A stretch of DNA of 64,000 nt from G963556115 sp963675945. GTDB taxonomy: Bacteria > Planctomycetota > SZUA-567. Location of the stretch: the NCBI GenBank assembly GCA_963675945.1, contig OY780932.1:2418001-2482000 (forward strand), written 5' to 3'. Positions 26,863 to 35,773 of the stretch are shown here, piece after piece (within the stretch, counting starts at the first letter, position 1; the number at the start of each line of letters is the position of its first letter). A program made the position numbers and the translations under genes. The notes beneath the pieces are model-generated. The model worked only from the letters and a program-made list of their open reading frames with translations, ran no database searches and was not told the DNA's origin.

Positions 26863-27318
26863 ATGAAGAAGATTGTTATTGGATGTGATGAGGCGGCCTT
26901 TGAGTTTAAGGAGCAGATACGGAGTTATCTGAGCGGGAGAGGTTTTGAAATTATCGATTGTGGGGTGTATAATACTGAACCGGTACTCTATCCGGATGTG
27001 GCCAATACGGTTGCTGAGAAGATAGTCGCGGGTGAGGCCGAACGGGGTCTTCTATTCTGTGGAACCGGTATTGGGATGGCGATGACGGCCAATAAGGTAC
27101 CGGGGATTCGGGCGGCACAGTGTCATGACGCTTTCTCCGCGGAGAGAGCGGCCAAGAGTAATGATGCGCATATTATAACTATGGGCTCCAGAGTTATCGG
27201 CATTGAACTGGGCAAAAAGATTATCGATACCTGGCTGGAATCAGACTATACTGAGAGCCCGTCGGGGGATAAGATAAGACGTATTATGGAGTATGACCAG
27301 AAATACAGGGTAATGTAA
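26863..27318 (+). CDS. RpiB/LacAB-family sugar-phosphate isomerase
   Basis: Start ATG 26863 behind GGGAG; an in-frame GTG start at 26818 would add 15 residues with no homology. About 151 residues, normal for RpiB. Landmarks are GCDEAAFEFKE, CGTGIGMAMTANKVPGIRAA with the catalytic Cys at its start, and SNDAHIITMGSRVIG. RpiB isomerises ribose-5-P and ribulose-5-P; close relatives act on tetrose and hexose phosphates. Its placement between DhaK and DhaL suggests that it converts the phosphorylated ketose into an aldose phosphate. Confidence 0.93.
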   Translation: MKKIVIGCDEAAFEFKEQIRSYLSGRGFEIIDCGVYNTEPVLYPDVANTVAEKIVAGEAERGLLFCGTGIGMAMTANKVPGIRAAQCHDAFSAERAAKSNDAHIITMGSRVIGIELGKKIIDTWLESDYTESPSGDKIRRIMEYDQKYRVM

Positions 27319-27358
27319 ACTTGCTCGCTTGGAGTAAGGCAGATAAAAAGGAAGAGTT

Positions 27359-27997
27359 ATGAGTTCATTCAAGAATGAAGCTGGCGGGGTGATTGTCTAT
27401 GCCTTGATCAGGGTGATACAGGATAATAAGAATGCTCTGAGTGAGATCGACGGGGCAATCGGTGATGGTGATCACGGCATCAATATGAATAAGGGCTTTA
27501 CCCTCTGTGAAAAGAAGCTCGGCGGGGAGAAGGTGGATCTGAATACCGGTCTCAAGACCCTTGGGCGGATTCTGCTGACCGAGATTGGCGGCTCCATGGG
27601 ACCGATTTATGGAACCTTCTTTCGCGAGATGGCCAAGGCGTGCGCCGGTAAGGAGGTTATAGACGCATCGGTATTTGCTGAGATGCTTGGTGCGGCGAGC
27701 GTCGGGATCTCAACGCTCGCTGGAGCGCAGCTTGGGGATAAGACCCTCTATGATACGTTGGAACCTGCGAATCAGGCTTTCGGTGCGTCAATAGCGACAG
27801 GAGATGACTTTGCCGTAGCGCTTACGAAGATGGCTGAAGCGGCTGAGCAGGGGCGTGATTCGACAGTGGAGATGGTGGCAAAACTGGGACGGGCGGCCAG
27901 ACTGGGTGAGAGATCCAGAGGGGTAATGGATGCCGGTTCTGCTTCCTGCTGTCTTTTACTGCAGACTATGGCAGAGGAAGCCAAGAAGCTGCTCTGA
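27359..27997 (+). CDS. Dihydroxyacetone-kinase-like subunit DhaL
   Basis: 212 residues, the helical nucleotide-binding subunit. The Mg-ADP motif IGDGDHGINMNKGF and the GGSMGPIYGTFF and GRAARLGERSRGVMDAGS segments are all present. In PTS-type systems DhaL is re-phosphorylated by DhaM; no dhaM is seen in this window, so either it lies elsewhere or the pair uses ATP directly as in the tetrulose kinases. It is the last gene of the operon, followed by a strong terminator. Confidence 0.92.
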   Translation: MSSFKNEAGGVIVYALIRVIQDNKNALSEIDGAIGDGDHGINMNKGFTLCEKKLGGEKVDLNTGLKTLGRILLTEIGGSMGPIYGTFFREMAKACAGKEVIDASVFAEMLGAASVGISTLAGAQLGDKTLYDTLEPANQAFGASIATGDDFAVALTKMAEAAEQGRDSTVEMVAKLGRAARLGERSRGVMDAGSASCCLLLQTMAEEAKKLL

Positions 27998-28027
27998 ACG
28001 TAAGCCTCGGGAGAAGAGGTTCGTGCT

Positions 28028-28063
28028 AAACCGTTACCGGCTGTCTGTCGGTAACGGTTTTTT
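28028..28063 (+). terminator. Terminator of the ABC-DhaKL operon
   Basis: AAACCGTTACCG and CGGTAACGGTTT form a 12-bp stem with a 9-base loop and run into a T tract. Confidence 0.9.
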
Positions 28064-28353
28064 ACAATTATAACGTCAACCCCGGAAGAAAGTCGGCGTG
28101 GATGCTGAAAACTTGCTTTTGATTAACGTAAAAAAAAGTTATTTCATACCTAATGGTAGTAAATAAATTAATACTGCGGATTCAACTCTTTACTTGAGAA
28201 TTCTTCTGAGCTTAGTCGGGTAAAAGCAATGAGTTGCAGGTATATTTTTATTGTAAAAAGTTACTTGTATTTACCAGAAAATTTGATATCTTTTATCCAT
28301 TAAAATATGGGCTGAGAGAGGGTTTTCAGCCATTACTTTGAGGATATAGAGAG
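28064..28353. other. Leader region of speA
   Basis: AT-rich, no gene. A short hairpin (GGCTGA 28310-28315 with TCAGCC 28326-28331) lies 22 bases before the speA start and could affect translation. It contains CTGAGA, but none of the other conserved parts of a TPP riboswitch. Confidence 0.4.
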
Positions 28354-30282
28354 ATGGTAGAAGATTATTTTGCTCAACATAATTGGAGCACTGAGCGGGC
28401 GGCGGAATTATACGGAATTAATAATTGGGGGGCGGATTACTTCTCGATTGATCGGGACACCGGGGATGTGGTGGTCTCGCCTTTCGGTTCAGAGAATACT
28501 ACACGCATTAGTCTGCGTAAGATCATCTTTGAAGCTGAAGAGCGTGGTTTTTCCATGCCGGTACTGCTGCGTATAGAGAATATCCTTGGTTCACAGATAG
28601 CCCTGTTGCATCAGACCTTCAATAAGACTATTGAGAGTAACGGTTATGAGGGGAAGTACCGCGGGGTATTCCCTATAAAGGTCAATCAACAGGAACAGGT
28701 TATTGAGGCGATCGCTGACTTTGGTAAGAAATATAACCATGGTCTTGAGGCCGGGAGTAAGCCGGAACTGATTGCCGCTATCAGCATGCTCAATAATCGG
28801 AATGCCTGTATTATATGTAATGGGTATAAAGATGCGGAATTTATCGATATCGGTCTCATGGCGCAGAAGATGGGGTTTCAGGTATTCTTTGTAATTGAGG
28901 TTCCGGGTGAGCTCGAGTTGATTATTGAGCGTTCACGCAAGCACCGGGTCAAGCCGCATCTGGGGTTGCGCAGTAAGCTTTCAACCCAAGCGAGCGGGCA
29001 GTGGGCAGAGTCTGGCGGGGATGCGAGTGTCTTTGGCTTGGGGATGAATCATACCGTCGAGGTTATCGATAAACTCAAACAGGAGGATATGCTCGATTGC
29101 CTCCAGCTTTTACATTATCATATCGGTTCACAGATACCCAATATCTGTGATATCAGAGCCGGTGTGATTGAGGCGTGTCGGATCTATGAAGAACTGGTCG
29201 AGGAGGGAGCTGCGATGGGTTATCTCGATCTCGGAGGGGGGCTGGCTGTCGATTATGATGGTACGCAGACAAATTATCACTCCAGCCGGAATTATACCAT
29301 GGAGGAGTATTGTACTGATATTATCGATACGATCATGAGTTCGCTGGCCAGTAGCAAAACCAAGCATCCAACAATTATTACGGAGTCGGGGCGGGCTATC
29401 GTGGCATATTATTCATTATTCTTATTCGATATACTTGATGTATCCTCTTTCACCCCGCCACCGTTTCCGCAGGAGGTGGCAGAGGGTTCTCTGGAGTTGA
29501 TTCATAACCTCTTTGAAACCTATAATGTGTTGAACCTCAAGAATATTCAGGAGTGTTCCAATGACCTGCTGTTCTACCGGAGCCAGGCGCAGCAGTTATT
29601 CAAGCACCGGGCGATTTCAATTCGTGAGCGGGCGCAGATTGAGAACATGCTCAATCATATCATGATAAAGATATCTCAACTCTCCTATAAACTGGATCAT
29701 CTGCCCGAGGATATTCTGAGTATCCGGGAGCAGGTGTATGATGTCTATTACGGTAATTTCAGCCTCTTTCAGTCACTACCTGACGTCTGGGCGATTGACC
29801 AAGTATTTCCGATTATGCCGATTCATCGCTTAAATGAAGCGCCAACTCGTCAAGGTATTATTTCCGATATTACCTGCGATTGTGACGGCAAGATTGATTC
29901 ATTTCCGGATTATCGTCACCGTAAGAAGAGCCTGCGTCTGCATGAGCTCAAAGAAGATGAGGATTACTATCTGGGAGTATTTCTGGTTGGGGCTTATCAG
30001 GAGACTCTGGGGGATCTGCATAATCTCTTCGGTGATACCAATGTACTCTCGATACATGTCGAAAAGGACGGCAGTTATGAGTTTATCCGGGAGTTGGAGG
30101 GGGATTCGGTCGGGGATGTACTCTCTTACGTGGAGTATGATATCAGCGATATGAAGAAGCGGCTCAAAAAGATTGCTGAAGATGCGATCAAGAATGAGTT
30201 CATCACCCCTAAGGAGCGTAAAAAGATACTCAATACATTTAATGATGGTTTGCGTGGATATACATATTTCGAAAAAATATAA
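28354..30282 (+). CDS. speA: Biosynthetic arginine decarboxylase
   Basis: 642 residues, the usual size for SpeA. The PLP lysine lies in GVFPIKVNQQEQV, the LHYHIGSQIPN and LDLGGGLAVDYDG segments are the fold III PLP and phosphate-binding parts, and ITESGRAIVAYYS is typical. It converts arginine to agmatine and CO2 in the cytoplasm. It is followed by genes for a carboxy(nor)spermidine dehydrogenase, a matching decarboxylase and agmatinase, which together make a polyamine operon. The gap to the next gene is 48 bases. Confidence 0.95.
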   Translation: MVEDYFAQHNWSTERAAELYGINNWGADYFSIDRDTGDVVVSPFGSENTTRISLRKIIFEAEERGFSMPVLLRIENILGSQIALLHQTFNKTIESNGYEGKYRGVFPIKVNQQEQVIEAIADFGKKYNHGLEAGSKPELIAAISMLNNRNACIICNGYKDAEFIDIGLMAQKMGFQVFFVIEVPGELELIIERSRKHRVKPHLGLRSKLSTQASGQWAESGGDASVFGLGMNHTVEVIDKLKQEDMLDCLQLLHYHIGSQIPNICDIRAGVIEACRIYEELVEEGAAMGYLDLGGGLAVDYDGTQTNYHSSRNYTMEEYCTDIIDTIMSSLASSKTKHPTIITESGRAIVAYYSLFLFDILDVSSFTPPPFPQEVAEGSLELIHNLFETYNVLNLKNIQECSNDLLFYRSQAQQLFKHRAISIRERAQIENMLNHIMIKISQLSYKLDHLPEDILSIREQVYDVYYGNFSLFQSLPDVWAIDQVFPIMPIHRLNEAPTRQGIISDITCDCDGKIDSFPDYRHRKKSLRLHELKEDEDYYLGVFLVGAYQETLGDLHNLFGDTNVLSIHVEKDGSYEFIRELEGDSVGDVLSYVEYDISDMKKRLKKIAEDAIKNEFITPKERKKILNTFNDGLRGYTYFEKI

Positions 30283-30330
30283 ATTTTGTTATAATGATAG
30301 GGTAGATACAATATTGTATTGGAGAATAAA

Positions 30331-31548
30331 ATGTCACGAGTAATGATTATCGGTGCCGGTGGTGTGGGAAATGTGGTGGTTAAGAAGTGTGCGCAGGTAG
30401 CGGAAGTATTCAGTGAGATAATTCTCGCGAGTCGGACTGTGGCCAAGTGCGAAGCTATTGCTGCTGAGGTGAAGCAGATGTACGGGGTAGAGATTCAGGT
30501 AGCGGCGGTGGATGCCGACAGTGTGGCGGAGTTGGTAAAGGTGATTAACGCCTATCAGCCGGAATTGATTATTAATGTGGCATTGCCGTATCAGGATCTG
30601 ACTATTATGGATGCCTGCCTTGAGACCGGGACGAATTATCTTGATACCGCAAATTATGAGCCGGAGGATACGGCACACTTTGAGTACAGTTGGCAGTGGG
30701 CCTATCAGGAGCGCTTCAAAGAGAAGGGGCTGATGGCGGTACTCGGCTGTGGCTTCGACCCTGGAGTGACGAACATTTTCTGTGCCTACGCGCAGAAGCA
30801 TCTCTTCGATTCTATCGAGAAGATCGATATTCTTGATTGTAATGCTGGTGATCACGGGCATCCTTTTGCTACTAACTTCAATCCTGAGATCAATATCCGT
30901 GAGGTGACGCAGGAGGTGCGTCACTGGCAGAATGGAGAATGGGTAAGTACCCCGGCGATTCTCAATGCTGAGTGTGTACACTTTTCGTTTGACTACCCGG
31001 TAGCGGGCGCGCGCGAGAGCTATCTGCTCTATCACGAAGAGATGGAGTCGCTGGTGCAGAATATTCGCGGCCTCAAGCAGATACGTTTCTGGATGACCTT
31101 CTCTGAGGCCTATCTTACCCATCTGAAGGTCTTGCAGAATGTGGGGATGACCCGGATTGATGAGGTGGAGTATGAAGGGCAGAAGGTGGTGCCGCTTAGA
31201 TTTCTCAAGGCACTCCTGCCTGATCCGAGTACTCTGAGCGACAATTATACTGGCAAGGCAGTGATTGGCTGTGTCTTCGATGGAGAGAAGGACGGGGTGC
31301 AGCAGCAGAAGTATATCTATAATGTCTGTGATCATGCCGAGGCGCATAAAGAGGTACGGGCGCAGGCGGTATCGTATACTACCGGGGTGCCGGCGATGAT
31401 CGGGGCGATGCTGATGCTTACCGGGGAGTGGTCGGCTTCAGGGGTGTTCAACGTCGAGCAACTTGACCCTGATAAATTTATGGAGGCTCTCAATAAATAC
31501 GGGCTGCCTTGGCAGGTAGTGGACTTTGCGGGAGAGCTTCCAGAATAG
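30331..31548 (+). CDS. Carboxy(nor)spermidine dehydrogenase (saccharopine dehydrogenase family)
   Basis: The ATG at 30331 is preferred over the TTG at 30319, with GGAG 6 bases upstream. About 405 residues. The NADP-binding start MIIGAGGVGNVVV, the NVALPYQDL and TNYLDTANYE segments and GCGFDPGVTNIFCAYA are diagnostic. It condenses putrescine (or diaminopropane) with aspartate semialdehyde and reduces the product to carboxyspermidine (or carboxynorspermidine). Its neighbours, SpeA, NspC and SpeB, fix the role. Confidence 0.92.
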   Translation: MSRVMIIGAGGVGNVVVKKCAQVAEVFSEIILASRTVAKCEAIAAEVKQMYGVEIQVAAVDADSVAELVKVINAYQPELIINVALPYQDLTIMDACLETGTNYLDTANYEPEDTAHFEYSWQWAYQERFKEKGLMAVLGCGFDPGVTNIFCAYAQKHLFDSIEKIDILDCNAGDHGHPFATNFNPEINIREVTQEVRHWQNGEWVSTPAILNAECVHFSFDYPVAGARESYLLYHEEMESLVQNIRGLKQIRFWMTFSEAYLTHLKVLQNVGMTRIDEVEYEGQKVVPLRFLKALLPDPSTLSDNYTGKAVIGCVFDGEKDGVQQQKYIYNVCDHAEAHKEVRAQAVSYTTGVPAMIGAMLMLTGEWSASGVFNVEQLDPDKFMEALNKYGLPWQVVDFAGELPE

Positions 31549-31557
31549 GGGCGGTGG

Positions 31558-32751
31558 ATGAACGAATTAGTGGCTGCTGAGTGTCCGGAGGAGATTTGCA
31601 AGCAGGTTAAGACCCCGTGTTATCTGATCTCTGAAGATGGGATTGAGCGCAACTGTAAGATACTCAAGAGTGTGCAGGAGCGAACCGGGGCAAAGATTCT
31701 GCTGGCGCTCAAAGCCTTCGCTCTTCCCGAGGTCTTCAAGCTTATTGGAAGATACCTTAATGGGGTTTGTGCGAGCGGGGCGGTGGAAGCCAGGCTGGGG
31801 TATGAGGAGTTTCCCGGTGAGGTGCATACCTACGCCCCGGCGTATAGCGCCGAGCAGATGCAGCGCGTACTGGAGTATTCGGATCATATCCTCTTCAACT
31901 CGCTGGCGCAGTTGCAGGTTCATGCGCAGGCGGTGCGGGAGTACCGGCAACAGAGCGGCAAAGAGGTGGCTGTAGGACTCCGGGTGAACCCGGAGTACAG
32001 TGAGATTGAGACCGATCTGTATAATCCGTGTATTGCCGGGTCACGCTTTGGAATTAGGCATGATACGCTTAAAGACGCTGATTTGGCGGGCGTGAGCGGT
32101 GTGCATTTTCATGCGTTGTGTGAGCAGGGGGCGCAGGTTCTGGCGCGTATACTGCAGCACTTTGAGAATAAGTTCGCCTGGCTGCTGTGTAAGGAGCAGA
32201 TAACCTGGGTCAATTTCGGGGGAGGGCATCACATCACCCGAGATGATTATAATCTGGATCTGCTCTGTGACTTGATAACCGGGTTTCAGGAGAGATATAA
32301 CGTTCAGGTCTACCTAGAGCCGGGCGAAGCGGTGGTACTCAATGCGGGCTATTACCTGACAACGGTGCTGGATATTGTGGAGAATGAGATCGCGATTGCC
32401 GTAGTTGACGGTTCGGCTGAGACGCATCTGCCCGATATTCTAGGGATGCCGTACCGTCCGCATATACTTGGGAGTGCGCATGCAGGGCAGAAGGAGTATA
32501 CTTATCGCCTCGGGGGAATATCCTGTCTGGCTGGGGACATCTTCGGGGATTATGCCTTTTCTCGCCCCTTGATGCCTGGTGACAGGCTCTGTTTTACCGA
32601 TATGGCACTCTATTCCTTTGTCAAGAATAATACCTTTAACGGGGTTGAGTTGCCGGCACTTTATACCTACTCGTTACAGCGGGGAAGTCTAGAGTTGATT
32701 AGAGAATTTTTGTACGCGGATTATAAGGGTAGGATAACCAGGAGGGATTGA
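31558..32751 (+). CDS. nspC: Carboxynorspermidine/carboxyspermidine decarboxylase
   Basis: 397 residues of the alanine-racemase-fold PLP family. The PLP lysine sits in ILLALKAFALPEVF; GLRVNPEYSEI, GVHFHALCEQ, VNFGGGHHITRDDY and EPGEAVVLNAGYYL are all family motifs. It removes CO2 from carboxyspermidine to give spermidine, in place of the S-adenosylmethionine route. It starts 9 bases after the dehydrogenase gene and ends one base before speB, so the unit is tightly coupled. Confidence 0.94.
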   Translation: MNELVAAECPEEICKQVKTPCYLISEDGIERNCKILKSVQERTGAKILLALKAFALPEVFKLIGRYLNGVCASGAVEARLGYEEFPGEVHTYAPAYSAEQMQRVLEYSDHILFNSLAQLQVHAQAVREYRQQSGKEVAVGLRVNPEYSEIETDLYNPCIAGSRFGIRHDTLKDADLAGVSGVHFHALCEQGAQVLARILQHFENKFAWLLCKEQITWVNFGGGHHITRDDYNLDLLCDLITGFQERYNVQVYLEPGEAVVLNAGYYLTTVLDIVENEIAIAVVDGSAETHLPDILGMPYRPHILGSAHAGQKEYTYRLGGISCLAGDIFGDYAFSRPLMPGDRLCFTDMALYSFVKNNTFNGVELPALYTYSLQRGSLELIREFLYADYKGRITRRD

Positions 32752-32752
32752 G

Positions 32753-33607
32753 ATGCGGACTACTTATTTCCATGGTGATGATGTAGCACCGAGTGCACCG
32801 GAAGATGCGTTATTTCATATTATACCGGTTCCTCTGGAGCAGAGTGTTTCTTATATGGGAGGAACCGCAGCAGGGCCGCAGGCTATTCTTGAGGCATCGT
32901 GTCAGTTGGAGTTATTGGAGAATTCGCTGATACCGAGTGTGGAAGGGTTTTATACGGCCGAGGAGGTAGACTGTGCTGTCGATATCATGGTGACGCTGGA
33001 GCGGATAAAGGCTCAGGTCAAGTATGCGCTGGAGTGTGCGGCGGTGCCAATTCTCCTCGGCGGAGAGCATACGCTGACGCTGGGGGCGGTACAGGCTTTG
33101 CAGGAGCAGTACGGAGATGATTTTGCTGTGGTTGTCTTTGACGCGCATGCGGATCTGCGCGAGAGCTATACTGGTACGCGCCATAGCCATGCTTGCGTCA
33201 TGCGCCGGATACATGAGCTCGGGGTAAAGGTCTATCAATTCGGAACTCGGAGTTATGCGGTCGAAGAGGAGGAGTACCGAGTGGTCAACGGTATCTGGTT
33301 CCGCGATTGTGAGGATATTATTCTCAGCGGGGTGGAGGCGCTAGAGCTACCGAGTGATTTGCCGGAGAATATTTATCTGTCGTTTGATGTCGATGTCTGG
33401 GATATATCGCTGATGCCGGCGACGGGGACACCGGTGCCGGGGGGACTGGACTGGTATAAGTCGGTCTGGCTACTGGAGAAGATTCTCTATGGGCGTAAGT
33501 GTGTGGGTGCTGATTTTGTCGAGCTTTCGCCGCTGCCGGGGCTGTGCGGGTATGACTTTGTGGTGGCGCAGCTGATTCACCGGGTTATGAGCTTTATTGT
33601 CGAGTAG
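32753..33607 (+). CDS. speB: Agmatinase
   Basis: 284 residues of the arginase/agmatinase family. The manganese ligands are visible in LGGEHTLTLG, VFDAHADLRESYTG and SFDVDVWD, and ATGTPVPGG is the usual substrate-side loop. It cuts agmatine to putrescine and urea. The start lies 1 base after the nspC stop, with AGGAGGGA inside nspC. It completes the path arginine, agmatine, putrescine, carboxyspermidine, spermidine within one operon. Confidence 0.94.
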   Translation: MRTTYFHGDDVAPSAPEDALFHIIPVPLEQSVSYMGGTAAGPQAILEASCQLELLENSLIPSVEGFYTAEEVDCAVDIMVTLERIKAQVKYALECAAVPILLGGEHTLTLGAVQALQEQYGDDFAVVVFDAHADLRESYTGTRHSHACVMRRIHELGVKVYQFGTRSYAVEEEEYRVVNGIWFRDCEDIILSGVEALELPSDLPENIYLSFDVDVWDISLMPATGTPVPGGLDWYKSVWLLEKILYGRKCVGADFVELSPLPGLCGYDFVVAQLIHRVMSFIVE

Positions 33608-33725
33608 GTCGGGCGCACAGGGTGGAATTGTCTCGGAAATATTATTGCCTTTACAAAAAACCGAAACTGTAGTATCATGCCGGGTAACGGTTTGAGCTGG
33701 AGTATTTGAGTATTGAGGGCAGAGT

Positions 33726-35288
33726 ATGGACGATGGACAGAAGAAGAATTATGCTTTTTCAACGCGCAGTGGGTGGTATATTGTTGTCTTCACGCTGGTT
33801 ATTCTCTCACCGATAATTCTCAACCTCATTGTTGATATCGTCCATCTCTGGACGCAGCCGTTAAATCTGGCCGATGCCGCAATGTGCCTCGACTCCCCGG
33901 AGAAGCTTGAGGTGATGATTGCCAGTTATCACAGTACTATTGAGATGTACCGGAATTCGCTCTACGCGGTGTTCGGGCTCTTTGCGCTCTTTGGCATCAG
34001 CAGTGCGGTAATAAGCTGGTCGGGGTCGAATAAACTCAGCGAGATGCAGCGGGATCTGGATGTGGCGCGGGATGCACTCAAGGAGGCCAATGAACTGAAG
34101 GAGCGGTATCAGGGGTATGTGGCTGATATTGAGAGCAAGCTTGAACTAGTCGGTAAGATCGAGGAGTCGGTGAGTTCGATCGATACCAATATCAAGAATG
34201 AACTCAATGACGCCAAGGGGATTATTGCGCTGGCGCGAGCCGAGACCGAGCGGATACGGAACCTGAAATTTACTGCCGAGCGGGACAGAGAGGAGATAGC
34301 GGGTACGGCCAAACGCTTCAAAGAACTGCTGGGTGAGGTGCAGTCTCTCCCGGATAAAGCCGATAGGCTTCGTGAGAAGCGGATCGAGAATATTGAACTC
34401 GGTAAGCCGGAGGCGGCCGGGAATGAGGATGAGCTCGACGCTGAGATAGAGAACTATATTCGGGATCTGGAAGGGTTGGAGTCCGGCGGGGACGCTGAGA
34501 TTGAGAGTGCGCTGGAGGCGACGCAGAAGGAACGGAGCTTCAATCAGCTCTTCTTTGCGGCGATCAATGCCCGGGACAAGGGAGAACTCGATACCTTTAC
34601 CGGCCTGGTAAGCGATATCGCCCAGATGTGCAGCAAGGATCCTGAGAACTCGCGTTGGCAGCAGCATTTGAGTATTCTCTATGGTTTCTGGGCCGATATG
34701 CTGTTGCGGGAGGAGGATGTGGAACGGGCGCATGAGGCCTTGCTGAAGAGTCAGGCAATATTGGAGCGGCTGGTCGAGAGTGATCCGCACAATGCGGATT
34801 GGGAGCGCGAGCTCGGAGTGAGTCATTTTCGCCTGGCGACGGTAGAACTATTGCGCCAGGATTATACTGAGAGTGAGGAGCATGCCGGGTGTGCCATCGC
34901 CATTCTGGGACTGCTGCATAAACGTAAATCGACCGATGCCTTTATTGCGTCACGCCTGGTACAGGGGTATAATGTGCGGGCAGAACTCTTGCTGGAGCTG
35001 GAGCGGTACCAGGAGGCCAAGGTTGATCTCGACAATGCGCTCAAACTGATCGAGGCGCTTACGGGTAAGGACACCGAGAATACTTACTACATGACTGATT
35101 TCGCTCGTTGCTGTTACTTCTTGGTGCGTTACTACAAGGAGAGCGAGGAGGATAAGGTCGATGCGATTCTGTACTACGGGAAGAAGGGGTATGAACTCTT
35201 TGAGTATCTACAGAAGCGTAATACGTTCTTCGACGTGGAGAATACCCGGATGCAGGAGTATCTCAAGGGTGTGATCATGGGTGAGTAG
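33726..35288 (+). CDS. Membrane-anchored coiled-coil protein with TPR-like C-terminus
   Basis: 520 residues, not assignable to a named family. Membrane segments lie at about residues 16-38 and 80-102. A long charged, heptad-like region (about 105-260, rich in Glu, Lys and Leu) looks like a coiled coil. The C-terminal half (about 270-520) has repeated helical pairs of TPR type (WADMLLREEDVERAHEALLK, ELLLELERYQEAKVDLDNAL). It is probably a scaffold for protein contacts at the inner membrane. It starts 118 bases after speB and seems to be a separate unit. Confidence 0.75.
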   Translation: MDDGQKKNYAFSTRSGWYIVVFTLVILSPIILNLIVDIVHLWTQPLNLADAAMCLDSPEKLEVMIASYHSTIEMYRNSLYAVFGLFALFGISSAVISWSGSNKLSEMQRDLDVARDALKEANELKERYQGYVADIESKLELVGKIEESVSSIDTNIKNELNDAKGIIALARAETERIRNLKFTAERDREEIAGTAKRFKELLGEVQSLPDKADRLREKRIENIELGKPEAAGNEDELDAEIENYIRDLEGLESGGDAEIESALEATQKERSFNQLFFAAINARDKGELDTFTGLVSDIAQMCSKDPENSRWQQHLSILYGFWADMLLREEDVERAHEALLKSQAILERLVESDPHNADWERELGVSHFRLATVELLRQDYTESEEHAGCAIAILGLLHKRKSTDAFIASRLVQGYNVRAELLLELERYQEAKVDLDNALKLIEALTGKDTENTYYMTDFARCCYFLVRYYKESEEDKVDAILYYGKKGYELFEYLQKRNTFFDVENTRMQEYLKGVIMGE

Positions 35289-35513
35289 GTTGGGGGTGCC
35301 TTATGGCTGTTTTGTTGCGCGTGGGGGATATGGGAGCGGCAGGTAGTGTTGTCGTATTGGCTGACTGCACTTCGGGTAATGTGGGTAACTCCTCTGGGGA
35401 AGGTCTTGAGCGTGAGTAAGCGGTTTTGTTTTAACTTAGGTTTTTTTGATTAATCAACTGGTAGTTCAAAGTATTTCATTTGTTCATATTCTGGTCTTTA
35501 GGGTTTGGTAGCG
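35289..35513. other. Spacer after the coiled-coil gene
   Basis: No reading frame of coding character and no RNA gene is visible; it ends in the terminator at 35514. Confidence 0.4.
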
Positions 35514-35541
35514 ACTCCGACTTGCAGGTCGGAGTTTTTTT
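35514..35541 (+). terminator. Rho-independent terminator
   Basis: ACTCCGAC and GTCGGAGT form an 8-bp stem with a 6-base loop, followed by seven T. It lies 226 bases after the coiled-coil protein gene, so it may end that transcript or an unseen short RNA. Confidence 0.85.
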
Positions 35542-35773
35542 GTTTGTGGTTGTGGAGTATGAGGCGTAATTGGCTTTGAGGCTGTGGTGATGATGGGGTT
35601 TATTTTTGGGGATAGGCTGTGTCTTGGTTGTGTAGGACGGAGGAGAATTTGGGCTTTACCGGTTGGATGAATTGTGGTATAGTAGGTGGTAATTAATAAC
35701 TGGTGACCGGCAGTTGAAGTGTAGTGGCGGCTCGGGCGGGTTAGGAGTGCAGGGACTGTGGGAAGTGAGGGCT

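Noticed and set aside
28309..28331. GGGCTGAGAGAGGGT before speA, resembling part of a TPP riboswitch
   Set aside because: Only the CTGAGA element is present. The other conserved blocks of the THI box are missing, and speA is not a thiamine gene.
30334..31347. A 337-codon frame antisense to the carboxyspermidine dehydrogenase gene
   Set aside because: The sense strand is a clear enzyme; the antisense frame has no motif or ribosome site.
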